From: an uncultured Bacilli bacterium
GTDB lineage: Bacteria; Bacillota_I; Bacilli_A; RFN20; CAG-826
Length of the DNA: 33,949 nucleotides
Direction: 5' to 3'
NCBI GenBank assembly: GCA_944350325.1
Contig: CALVOS010000005.1
Span: 1 to 33,949, forward strand
Numbering within the stretch: position 1 is the first letter of the stretch; each line of letters starts with the position of its first letter. The translations under genes were made by a program, and so were the position numbers. A model generated the notes under the pieces. The model did not search any database, was not told the DNA's origin, and was given only the letters and a program-made list of their open reading frames with translations. This document shows positions 7,538 to 15,084 of this stretch, in pieces.

Positions 7538-9030
7538 TGGCCGCCAGGGACTTCGAGACGCCGGCGAACGTCTTCGCTGAACAGGCCGTCCTCGGGATGA
7601 TGCTCATCGACCAGGACGCGGCGGCCCTTGGCCTTGCCGTTCTTTCGGAGCAATCCTTCTCAGGCAGGGACGAGAGGAACGTCCTCATTTTCCGCGCGAT
7701 GAAGTCCGTCGAGGACAAGCGCTCTCCCGTCGATCTGCAGACGGTGACCAACGAGCTCATCAACGCGAACTGCTTCGAGTCCGCGGGCGGGAACGACTAC
7801 CTCCGCCAGCTTCTCGACGTCCCTATGTCGCCGGAGAACATCGAGCACTACATCCGCATCGTGAACGACCAGGCCGTCCTCCGGGACTTCCTCATCAAGA
7901 TGAGGGAGGGGATCCTCGAATACCGGAAGGCCGGGGAGTTCAAGGACGTCGGAGAGTTCCTCGCCCGCTACACCGCCGACCTCACGAGGATCTCCGGGAA
8001 GCGTTCCGTCGGGGAGTTCCGGACCGCCGAGGTCGTGGCCCGCTCCGTCCAGAAGATGCTGGAGGCCGAGGGACAGCGGAGCGCCAACGGCATCACCGGG
8101 GTCGACACGGGCTATAGCGACATGAACCGCTTCACCCACGGCTGGCAGAAGGGCGACCTCATCGTGATCGCCGCCCGCCCCTCCGTCGGGAAGACGGCCT
8201 TCGCGATCAACCTCGCGGTGAACGCGGCGAGGAAGACGGGCAAGCCCGTCGCCTTCTTCTCCGCGGAAATGTCCGCCGACCAGATCATGAAGAGGATTAT
8301 CTCCTCCGAAAGCCACGTGACCGGGGACGACCTTCTCGCCCCGATGTATCTCGACGCCAGGAGGCGGGCGCAGGTCGCCAGCGCGATCGACCATATCGCC
8401 ACCTACCCCATCTACTTCGACGACACTCCGAACATCCGCCTTGGCGACCTTCTGGCGAAGGCCCGGAAGCTCAAGGGCGCCCACGAGGACCTTTCCCTCA
8501 TCGTAATCGACTACCTCAACCTCATCACCACCGAGCACCAGGAAAGCCGCGCCCTTGAGGTCCAGCAGATCTCGATGTCCCTCAAGGAGCTCGCCCGCTC
8601 CCTCAAGGTGCCGGTGATCGCCCTTGCGCAGCTGAACCGTGCGAGCGACTTGAACCCCAAGGGAGTGCCTACCCTCGCCAACCTCCGCGAGTCCGGCTCG
8701 ATCGAGAACGATGCCGACCTGGTCCTTCTCATGTACCGGAGCGACTACTACCAGAACCAGGCGCAGGGGAAGGGGGCGCAAGGTGGGGAGAAGAGCTATC
8801 GCGAGAGGCTCGAGGAATCCCTGGAGCAGGGGAAGAAGGAGGTCGGGGACAAGGCCTCGATGTCCATCACCGAGGTGAGGATCGCGAAGAACAGGAACGG
8901 CTCGCTCGGGACCTGCTACTACCTTTTCAGCAAGGCGTACTCCCGCTTCGACATGCCGGACGAGGAGACGCGGCGCGCGATCGCCCGCGAGAAGAACGAG
9001 CCGATGGCGGACGCGGATCCGGAGGCTTGA
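7537..9030 (+). CDS. dnaB: Replicative DNA helicase DnaB
   Basis: 497 residues from the GTG at 7537, which overlaps the rplI stop (TAGTG). The N-terminal domain begins with the typical P-A-N-V-F-A-E-Q-A-V-L-G. The RecA-like domain has a Walker A motif, A-R-P-S-V-G-K-T (to T220), and a Walker B motif, L-I-V-I-D-Y-L (D325). The C-terminal region keeps L-R-E-S-G-S-I-E-N-D-A-D and K-N-R-N-G, both standard for DnaB. The hexamer unwinds DNA at the replication fork. An insert rich in Q, G and K (Y-Y-Q-N-Q-A-Q-G-K-G-A-Q) followed by a Glu-rich helix before the last strand is longer than in the Bacillus protein. Confidence 0.97.
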   Translation: MAARDFETPANVFAEQAVLGMMLIDQDAAALGLAVLSEQSFSGRDERNVLIFRAMKSVEDKRSPVDLQTVTNELINANCFESAGGNDYLRQLLDVPMSPENIEHYIRIVNDQAVLRDFLIKMREGILEYRKAGEFKDVGEFLARYTADLTRISGKRSVGEFRTAEVVARSVQKMLEAEGQRSANGITGVDTGYSDMNRFTHGWQKGDLIVIAARPSVGKTAFAINLAVNAARKTGKPVAFFSAEMSADQIMKRIISSESHVTGDDLLAPMYLDARRRAQVASAIDHIATYPIYFDDTPNIRLGDLLAKARKLKGAHEDLSLIVIDYLNLITTEHQESRALEVQQISMSLKELARSLKVPVIALAQLNRASDLNPKGVPTLANLRESGSIENDADLVLLMYRSDYYQNQAQGKGAQGGEKSYRERLEESLEQGKKEVGDKASMSITEVRIAKNRNGSLGTCYYLFSKAYSRFDMPDEETRRAIAREKNEPMADADPEA

Positions 9031-9794
9031 TGCTTTCCTTCAGCTCCCTGGGGTCCGGAAGCAAGGGGAACGCCTTCCTTGTCTATGACGGGGAGACCCT
9101 CCTGCTGATCGACATGGGGCGCCCTAAGGAGGTCCTTGTCGATTATCTGAAGAATAAGGGGCTTTCTATCAGCGATATCTCCGCGATCCTCGTTACCCAC
9201 ACCCACATCGACCACGTGGGGACGCTTCCCTTGGTCGCAGGAAGAGGGAGAGGCGGGAAGCCTCCCGTCTACATGGGAAACCGTTCCTATAAGGGGGTGC
9301 ACTTCCCCCTCGTCCCTTTCCAGCCCCTTACCTTCGGGAGCATGAAGGCGATCCCGCTCCCTACCTCCCATGACTCCCCGGACTCCTGCGGGTTCCGCAT
9401 CGAGGGGGGAGGACGCGTCCTCGTCTATATGACGGACACGGGCTACGTCCCGATCGAGGACTATGAGAGGATGGAGGAGGCCGACTACCTTGTCCTCGAG
9501 AGCAATCACGACCCCGTCATGCTCAGCGGCTCCTCTCGTCCGCTCTCCCTCAAGAAGCGGATCCGGGGGGACAAGGGGCATCTTTCGAATGACGAATGCG
9601 CCTCCCTCGTGAGGAACATCCTGTCCGAACGGACGAAGGAGGTGCTCCTCGCCCACCTCTCCGAGGAGTGCAACACGCCTGAGATCGCCTTGGAATGCAC
9701 GAGAAGGGTCCTTGAAGAAAAGGGAAGGGAGGACGTCCTCCTCCGGACCCTTCCCCAGTGGACTATCCTCGAGGGAGGGGATCCCTGGCCATGA
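9030..9794 (+). CDS. yycJ: YycJ/WalJ-like metallo-beta-lactamase-fold hydrolase
   Basis: 254 residues. It begins with L-S-F-S-S-L-G-S-G-S-K-G-N-A, typical of YycJ/WalJ, and has the metal motif T-H-T-H-I-D-H-V-G (about residues 53-61). Y-M-T-D-T-G-Y and L-E-S-N-H-D-P (about 130-160) and a later L-L-A-H-L-S complete the active site. Family members act as 5'-3' exonucleases linked to DNA repair and wall-related phenotypes. The ATG overlaps the dnaB stop (TGATG). In many Bacilli this gene sits beside walRK; here walRK is absent and the gene sits directly between dnaB and rlmH. Confidence 0.9.
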   Translation: MLSFSSLGSGSKGNAFLVYDGETLLLIDMGRPKEVLVDYLKNKGLSISDISAILVTHTHIDHVGTLPLVAGRGRGGKPPVYMGNRSYKGVHFPLVPFQPLTFGSMKAIPLPTSHDSPDSCGFRIEGGGRVLVYMTDTGYVPIEDYERMEEADYLVLESNHDPVMLSGSSRPLSLKKRIRGDKGHLSNDECASLVRNILSERTKEVLLAHLSEECNTPEIALECTRRVLEEKGREDVLLRTLPQWTILEGGDPWP

Positions 9795-10270
9795 GGATCC
9801 GCATCCTCGCAGTCGGGCGTCTCCACGAGCCCTTCTGGAAGGAGGCGGAGAAGGAATACCGGAAGCGCCTTTCCTCCTACGCGGACATCGAAATCGTCGA
9901 GCTCGAGGATGAGAAGGTCCCTACCGGGGCCTCCATTTCCGTCCAACGGGCCATCAAGGAGAAGGAGGGGGAGAGAATCCTCCAGAGGGTGAGGCCCCGC
10001 GACTTCCTCGTCCTTCTCGACCTTGGAAGGAAGGAGCCGACCTCCGAGGAGTTCTCCTCCTTCCTAATGGACGCCCTCCGGATGGGGGAAGGGACGGTGG
10101 ACTTCGCCATCGGGGGCACCCTCGGGCTTGGGGAGAGCGTAAGAAAAAGAGGGAACTCGTCCCTTTCCTTCGGAAGGATGACCCTCCCCCACCAGCTTTG
10201 CCGCATCCTCCTGCTCGAGCAGGTATACCGCGCCTTCCGGATCAGCCGGGGCGAGCCCTACCATCGCTAG
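9791..10270 (+). CDS. rlmH: 23S rRNA (pseudouridine1915-N3)-methyltransferase RlmH
   Basis: 159 residues, exactly the usual length. Conserved elements are the N-terminal M-R-I-R-I-L-A-V-G, a Y-x-K-R-L near residue 25, F-A-I-G-G-T-L-G-L (about 105-113), the SAM-binding knot segment, and the C-terminal M-T-L-P-H-Q-L-C-R with Y-R-A-F-R-I-S-R-G-E-P-Y-H. It is a SPOUT methyltransferase acting on helix 69 of 23S rRNA in 70S ribosomes. The ATG overlaps the yycJ stop by 4 bases. The ORF ends the operon and overlaps the convergent HAD gene by 4 bases at the stop codons. Confidence 0.97.
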   Translation: MRIRILAVGRLHEPFWKEAEKEYRKRLSSYADIEIVELEDEKVPTGASISVQRAIKEKEGERILQRVRPRDFLVLLDLGRKEPTSEEFSSFLMDALRMGEGTVDFAIGGTLGLGESVRKRGNSSLSFGRMTLPHQLCRILLLEQVYRAFRISRGEPYHR

Positions 10271-11073
10271 GTCCTGGGGAAGGCGTCCTCCTCCTCGATG
10301 ATCCCGAAGTGGACGAGGGCCTTCGCCCATCCGTCCTCGTCGATGTCCTCGGTGACGTAGGTGGCGATCTTCTTCACCTCGTCGGAGGCGTTTCCCATCG
10401 CGACGGAGACGGACGTGTACTCCAGCATCTCCCTGTCGTTCATCCCATCCCCGATCGAGAAGGTCTCCTCCCTCTTCCCCCCGGTGTACTCCAGGGCGGC
10501 GGCGATTCCTTTCGCCTTGTCGCTATCCATGGGCATGATGTCGACGGCGAACTCGTCCCACCTCGCCGCCTTGCAGTTATGGAGGTGAGGAAGGAAGAGC
10601 GCCTCGTCGAAGGAGTCGCAGAAGGCGATCATCTGGTAGACGGTCCTGTCGTAGGGGATCGGGAACTTCCGGGGCTGGGGGAAGCGCGTCCCGTACTTCG
10701 CGTGCGCGTCGATGACCCGGTCGTCGATGAAGTTGATGTGCCCTTCCTTTTCCTCGATGAGGGTGAGGCCGAACTTCAGGCGGTAGGAGAACATGATCAT
10801 CGCGTCGACGACATCCTGCGGGATCGGGTACTTGTAGATGAGCAGGTCCCCGATGGCCACGGCGGCCCCGTTCATCATCACCAGCCCGTCCGGATGGACG
10901 AGGTCGAGGATTCCCGTCTTGCGGATGAGATAGAAGTTCCTGCCGCTTGAGAGGAAGAGGCGGACCCCCTTTCTCTTAAGGGCCTGGATCGCGCGGATGG
11001 CGCTTAGGGGGACCTCTCTTTTGGTATGCGAGTAGAGGGTCCCGTCGATGTCGGTGAAGACGTACTTGATCAT
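10267..11073 (-). CDS. Cof-type HAD phosphatase
   Basis: 268 residues. Motif I is F-T-D-I-D-G-T-L (D8, D10), motif II is L-F-L-S-S-G-R-N (about 39-46), and motif IV is S-I-G-D-G-M-N-D-R-E-M-L (about 212-223), with a C2-type cap in between. This is the Cof/YidA type of sugar-phosphate or flavin-phosphate phosphatase; the substrate cannot be told from sequence. The stop codon overlaps that of rlmH, so no classical terminator separates the convergent units. Upstream on the minus strand an extended -10-like TGCTACCAT (11095-11087) would give a very short leader without a Shine-Dalgarno sequence. Confidence 0.9.
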   Translation of the reverse strand: MIKYVFTDIDGTLYSHTKREVPLSAIRAIQALKRKGVRLFLSSGRNFYLIRKTGILDLVHPDGLVMMNGAAVAIGDLLIYKYPIPQDVVDAMIMFSYRLKFGLTLIEEKEGHINFIDDRVIDAHAKYGTRFPQPRKFPIPYDRTVYQMIAFCDSFDEALFLPHLHNCKAARWDEFAVDIMPMDSDKAKGIAAALEYTGGKREETFSIGDGMNDREMLEYTSVSVAMGNASDEVKKIATYVTEDIDEDGWAKALVHFGIIEEEDAFPRT

Positions 11074-11094
11074 GGTCTCGGACTAAATGGTAGC

Positions 11095-11454
11095 ATGCGT
11101 ATTAGACTTAAGCGCATGGACTTCAAGGATTTCCCCCATCTCACGCGCCTCACGGACGAGGAGAACCGCCTCGTCCTCCTCTTCCGGAACGAGGAAGGGG
11201 ACCTTCTGTATCTCGAGCCGGGCTTCCTGTACGCCCTCGAGGGAATGAAGGAGAAAAGAGGGGAGGACTACCCACGGATCCTGCTCCGGATCGAAGAGGA
11301 GCTGAGGAACGAGCACCGCCTCATCCTGACAGGGAACTACGAGACCCCCTTTTTCTCGAAGGAAGGGTTCGTCTATCGCGAGATCACCGACATCACCGAC
11401 CCCCTTGGCATCTTCGTCGAGGACAAGAGCCGCGGGAGCGACTACGGGGACTAG
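11095..11454 (+). CDS. Small protein of unknown function
   Basis: 119 residues from the ATG at 11095; a second ATG at 11116 is also possible. The protein is soluble and strongly charged, with no signal or membrane segment. It contains E-E-N-R-L-V-L-L-F-R-N-E-E-G-D-L-L-Y and a C-terminal acidic tail. I do not recognise the family. It is divergent from the HAD gene 21 bases away, and its stop is one base before the next gene, so it is coupled to the dehydrogenase-like gene. No Shine-Dalgarno sequence is present before 11095. A functional link with its neighbour is plausible but only contextual. Confidence 0.6.
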   Translation: MRIRLKRMDFKDFPHLTRLTDEENRLVLLFRNEEGDLLYLEPGFLYALEGMKEKRGEDYPRILLRIEEELRNEHRLILTGNYETPFFSKEGFVYREITDITDPLGIFVEDKSRGSDYGD

Positions 11455-11455
11455 G

Positions 11456-12532
11456 ATGGAGCGCACCCTTCTTCTTGGGGGAGGAACCCTCCTTCTCCGC
11501 TCGATCGCCTTCGCCAGGAAGGCCTTCGGAGGGGAGGTCCTCCTCGGGGTGACCGACCAAGAGAGGGAGTCCCTCTACCGGAAGGGAGTCTTCCCAGGGA
11601 CCCGCGACCCCCTCCTTTTCAAGGAATCTAGGAAAAGGAACGTCGCCTTCTCCTCCGACTGGAGGAAGGACATTGCCTCCGTCGACCGCATCCTCCTATG
11701 CGAAAGGATCTTCCAGAACGACCCTCTCCTCCAGGAGCTGCCCTTCCTTCTTGCGGGGAGGAAGATCGAGGTCGTCGTGCGTGGCCTTTCCCGGCCTGGG
11801 ACGGTCCGTTTCTTCAAGGACCTCCTGGGAGAGGGACCTAGGGTGCTATACGTCCCCTCCTTCTCCCGTCTTGGCTTCGAGGTGGTGGAGGAGAAGGACC
11901 CTTCCCTCCTTCTCATCGGGACCGCCGAGGGAAAGGACGAGCGGGCGGAAGCGCTCGCGCACCCATACGCGAGACGGGGGACGAACGTCCTCATCTACTC
12001 CTACGAGGACGCGGAAGGGTACCGCCTGGCCTACGAGGACGCCTTCCTTAGGAAAAGCGAGCAGGCCCTCTTCCTTCACGAGAAAGGGAAGGACCTCGGT
12101 TTTGACGGGGACCTCGCGCTCTCGACCCTCCCCTTCGCTCCCTCAATGAACCGGACGGGGCTTTCCCTTGCCCCGTTCCCGAGGGGCGAGGAAGGACATT
12201 TCGCCTCCCTCGTCCTTCATGGAGAAGAAAAAACTGAGGAAATCCTAAGGAAACGCGAGGATATCGCATTCAAGGACGCGCTTGATGAAGCAAGGAAACG
12301 GAGCCTTTCCTCCCTTGCGATCCTCCATCTAGGAGGAAAGGACATGCCGAGCGTCAGGAAGTCCGCCCTCCTTCTTGCCAAGCGCGCCGAGGAAGAGGGA
12401 CTCTCCGTCCGCGCCTGGGACGAGGAGGAGGCCCTTTGCCGTTCCTTCAAGAAGGAACGTCCCTCTTCCCGGGTCTTTCTCAGGAAGGAGGAGGCCCTGG
12501 AGGGGGCCGTTCCCCTGGCCCTGACGGAATAA
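11456..12532 (+). CDS. Degenerate UDP-glucose/GDP-mannose dehydrogenase-like protein
   Basis: 358 residues. The whole chain can be aligned by eye to nucleotide-sugar 6-dehydrogenases. The N-terminal strand (T-L-L-L-G-G-G-T, 4-11) replaces the Rossmann GxGxxG. K-G-V-F-P (43-47) and F-S-S-D-W-R-K-D-I-A-S-V-D-R-I (65-79) match the usual KGxxP and FTTDxxxAIxxADV. R-P-G-T-V (113-117) matches the STVPPGT motif. V-P-S-F-S-R-L-G (133-140) is where NPEFLREG falls. E-G-Y-R-L-A-Y-E-D-A-F-L (187-198) stands for AELxKYxxNAFL. G-G-K-D-M-P-S-V-R-K-S (293-303) stands for FKPxTDDxRxSP. The segment that should hold the catalytic cysteine (about 240-256) has none; the only cysteines are C82 and C328. The chain is also shorter than the usual 400-450 residues. 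Dehydrogenase activity is unlikely. It starts one base after the preceding stop. Confidence 0.55.
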   Translation: MERTLLLGGGTLLLRSIAFARKAFGGEVLLGVTDQERESLYRKGVFPGTRDPLLFKESRKRNVAFSSDWRKDIASVDRILLCERIFQNDPLLQELPFLLAGRKIEVVVRGLSRPGTVRFFKDLLGEGPRVLYVPSFSRLGFEVVEEKDPSLLLIGTAEGKDERAEALAHPYARRGTNVLIYSYEDAEGYRLAYEDAFLRKSEQALFLHEKGKDLGFDGDLALSTLPFAPSMNRTGLSLAPFPRGEEGHFASLVLHGEEKTEEILRKREDIAFKDALDEARKRSLSSLAILHLGGKDMPSVRKSALLLAKRAEEEGLSVRAWDEEEALCRSFKKERPSSRVFLRKEEALEGAVPLALTE

Positions 12533-12616
12533 AGGAAGAGCCCCCTCCATTTCCTGTCTTCCGTGCCTTCTGGAAGGGATTTCTTCATAAGGCCAAGCTC
12601 CGAATCTCCGGGAATG

Positions 12617-12646
12617 TTGGTAAAGGGCTCTTCTTTAGCGTATCTT
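12617..12646 (+). promoter_or_regulatory. Probable promoter of the membrane-protein gene
   Basis: TTGGTA (12617-12622), 18-base spacer, TATCTT (12641-12646), about 57 bases before the ATG at 12704. It is the only convincing pair in this 171-base gap. Confidence 0.4.
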
Positions 12647-12703
12647 TTCCAAAGCAGGACTCGCGCGAGCACGCGCGTGCCTCTCAAGAAAGAAGACTGA
12701 CAC

Positions 12704-13873
12704 ATGGCGAACAAGAAGAACGGCAAGAAGGCGCCGAAGAAGGCGCATCCCTTCTGGGCGAGGCTCTGGAGCGGTTTCCGCTACTGGCTCCAGACCCTTT
12801 GGAGCAACGGGGCCTGCCTCCTCGCGAGAGGAAAGCCCTGGTGGGCCTCGATCCCCGTGGTGATCCTCTCCATCATCATCGCGATCATCCCGACCGCCGT
12901 GGCGATGGGGAACGTGAACGCCTCCAGCTTCATCACCCAGAGCGACTACGGCCTCGTCACTCCGACCGCGGCCTTCGTCCGGGACATGGATGAGAAAGGG
13001 ATCCTCCTCTCGATCGACAAGGACGGGATCCTCTCCGACGAGAACGGGTCCTGGGAGAAGGCCTATGGGGCAAATGACCTCGGGGCCTACTACCACACGG
13101 TCGTCCGCGAGGTCGTCAAGCTGCCCGTCGAAAGCGACTCCTCCTTGAGCGAGGTCGTCGGATCCAAGCCCGAGGTCGTCGAGGAGACGATCGTCGACTT
13201 CGCCGTCTACTATGACTACGACGGGCTCTACCCCACCGTCGCGGACCTCTATGAGTTCGTCGTCACGGACGAGAACAGCAAGGACCCGAACGGGGAGGAC
13301 GCCTACTCGGTGAACTCCCTCTTCCTCGATTCCGACGGGTTCATTCTCACCATCATGCCGAACCTCGTCAGCGCGGACGGCCAGAGCCAGGAGACCTCCG
13401 TCCAGTACCGCTGGGATAGCGAGGAATTCCATGGGAAGACCCTCGTGGACCTGCTTACCCCGACCTTCGAGGGCGAGGCCCCCCTCCCGGACTCCTATGA
13501 GTACCGCGAGGCCTCGCGCGCGACGTGGGGACGCTTCCTCGACCTCGGCTACGCCTCGACGAAGTGGAACGCGGCCTGGACGAACGTCGGCATCATCTCC
13601 GCGATCGTCGCGGGCACGATCTTCATCATGGGCCTCATCGTGTTCCTCTCGACGAGAGGGAAGAACAACCCGTACCGCCCACTCAACTTCTGGGATGCCC
13701 AGCAGGCCGTCTACTTCGAGTCCTTCACCTGCTCGGTGATCGCGATGATCCTAGGCTTCGTCTTCGGCGGCTCCAACTACGTGATGGGGATGACCATCTT
13801 CATGATGGTGCTCGCGGTCCGCGTCATCTACACGATCTTCAAGACGATGCGGGGCCCGATCGCCCAGGGCTAG
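12704..13873 (+). CDS. Multi-pass membrane protein of unknown function (possibly DUF1189-like)
   Basis: 389 residues. A Lys-rich cytoplasmic N-terminus leads into a first membrane helix after P-W-W-A-S-I-P (about 46-70). An extracytoplasmic acidic domain of roughly 210 residues follows (about 71-285), then three more helices (about 287-308, 332-352, 354-375). The topology, with one N-terminal helix, a long outside domain and a C-terminal helix cluster, recalls DUF1189-type proteins, but the chain is longer and the match is weak. A modest ribosome site (AGAAAGAAG) precedes the ATG, and an intrinsic terminator follows 20 bases after the stop, so it is probably monocistronic. Confidence 0.7.
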   Translation: MANKKNGKKAPKKAHPFWARLWSGFRYWLQTLWSNGACLLARGKPWWASIPVVILSIIIAIIPTAVAMGNVNASSFITQSDYGLVTPTAAFVRDMDEKGILLSIDKDGILSDENGSWEKAYGANDLGAYYHTVVREVVKLPVESDSSLSEVVGSKPEVVEETIVDFAVYYDYDGLYPTVADLYEFVVTDENSKDPNGEDAYSVNSLFLDSDGFILTIMPNLVSADGQSQETSVQYRWDSEEFHGKTLVDLLTPTFEGEAPLPDSYEYREASRATWGRFLDLGYASTKWNAAWTNVGIISAIVAGTIFIMGLIVFLSTRGKNNPYRPLNFWDAQQAVYFESFTCSVIAMILGFVFGGSNYVMGMTIFMMVLAVRVIYTIFKTMRGPIAQG

Positions 13874-13892
13874 CCTCTATCCAGGGACAAGG

Positions 13893-13919
13893 AAGGCGCT
13901 CCGGGAGGGGCGCCTTTTC
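13893..13919 (+). terminator. Intrinsic terminator after the membrane-protein gene
   Basis: AAGGCGC (13893-13899) pairs with GCGCCTT (13910-13916) around a 10-base loop, followed by TTCTC. Confidence 0.75.
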
Positions 13920-14035
13920 TCTAGCCAGAGAGAAGGCGAGCCGAGGTTGGGAAAGTCTTCCGAAGATAAGGAGGTCTCATTCCTTGAGGGACGATGCGAT
14001 GGGGCGAGGGAATCCATCCAGGAGCAAGCGGGCAA

Positions 14036-14056
14036 GGAAAAAGCCCCCGAGGGGGC
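14036..14056 (-). terminator. Intrinsic terminator of the SipW-type operon
   Basis: On the minus strand GCCCC-CTCG-GGGGC (14056-14043) is followed by TTTTTCC. It is 22 bases beyond the stop of the signal peptidase gene. Together with the plus-strand terminator at 13893 it insulates the two convergent units. Confidence 0.85.
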
Positions 14057-14078
14057 GTGGGGGACGGAAGGGGAGGCC

Positions 14079-15071
14079 CTAGTCCTCAGGCTCCTGGACG
14101 GGGCCCTTCTCCTCCCGGAGGAGGCGCTTGACGATGAGGCGGTGCTCCTCCATCACGTGGTGCTTCGTCTCCCCGTCGATGATGGGGTAGAGGACCCTCT
14201 TCCTCTCCTCGATCCTCCGCCCGAGGGAGATCTCGAAGATGTCGTAGCAGCCTACGAGCACGAGCCCGAAGCAGACGGCGATGATCCCGATGTCGCTTTG
14301 GAGGTATCCGATCGCCATCCCGAGCCCCACGTTCTGGAAGCCGTTATACTCGCCGACGATTCTCTCGAAGGGGACGTCCAGCTCCTCCACGAGGCTCGCG
14401 GAGTTCGCGTCGCCGCGGAAGGTGTAGAGGTCGCCGTTCTCCGTCTCCTCGATGGAGATGAGGCGGTGGACGAGGATCCTGTCCTCCCCCTGGAAGGCGT
14501 AGATGCCGTATAGCCTCATGTCCTCGGGGGCGCTCACCCTATCGAGCCCGACGAGGGCCATCGTGGGGATGTCCTCGGTGAGGTTGTTCTCGACGAGGTA
14601 GGTGTTGCTCTCGTTATCCTCCTCCATCGACCCGGTGCGGATGATGAGACAGGCGGTGTCCCCGAAGAGGAAGGTCTCGCCCGAGGCGCGGGAGTAGGCG
14701 GCGAAGGCAAGGACGGAAAGGCAGAGGAGGTAGACGACGACGAGGACGGCGTTAGCGAGGACCTTGAGGCCGTTCTTGCGCTTCATCACGCCCTTGACGT
14801 GCTCCTCGAGCGTGGGGATCGCCTGGTACTTCTCCTCAAGCGTCATGCTCTCGTCCTGGGCGACCTCGTCAACATGCCGGAAGTAGCGAGGGTTCTCCTG
14901 GATGACCTCCTTCTTGATGTAGGAGTCCTCCAGGGATCCGTCCACGCACTTCCTGTAGTAGCGGTAATACAGGTAGAAGAGGATCCCGAAGGACAAGGTC
15001 AGGAAGAAGATGACGACGATGGAGACGACCATCGAGGTCGTTTCGATGCGGTTCATCGCGAGAGTGAGCAT
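14079..15071 (-). CDS. sipW: SipW/ER-type signal peptidase I with extra membrane segment
   Basis: 330 residues. The nucleophile is in I-I-R-T-G-S-M (S148, M149). I-L-V-H-R-L (H202) replaces the lysine of ordinary signal peptidases, and F-R-G-D-A-N (D221) follows; this Ser-His-Asp set marks the ER/archaeal/SipW type. Membrane helices are predicted at about 14-37, 103-126 and 260-280. Ordinary SipW proteins have about 190 residues. This one has an additional roughly 100-residue N-terminal part with its own helix and a charged C-terminal tail of about 50 residues. An AGGAGG site precedes the ATG at 15071. It is the last gene of an operon of three exported proteins with related signal peptides, its likely substrates. 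Confidence 0.85.
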   Translation of the reverse strand: MLTLAMNRIETTSMVVSIVVIFFLTLSFGILFYLYYRYYRKCVDGSLEDSYIKKEVIQENPRYFRHVDEVAQDESMTLEEKYQAIPTLEEHVKGVMKRKNGLKVLANAVLVVVYLLCLSVLAFAAYSRASGETFLFGDTACLIIRTGSMEEDNESNTYLVENNLTEDIPTMALVGLDRVSAPEDMRLYGIYAFQGEDRILVHRLISIEETENGDLYTFRGDANSASLVEELDVPFERIVGEYNGFQNVGLGMAIGYLQSDIGIIAVCFGLVLVGCYDIFEISLGRRIEERKRVLYPIIDGETKHHVMEEHRLIVKRLLREEKGPVQEPED

Positions 15072-15084
15072 CCTGTCTTTCCTC

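Noticed and set aside
7660-8781. 373-codon minus-strand frame opposite dnaB
   Set aside because: Composition of an antisense shadow, and the plus-strand DnaB motifs are complete.
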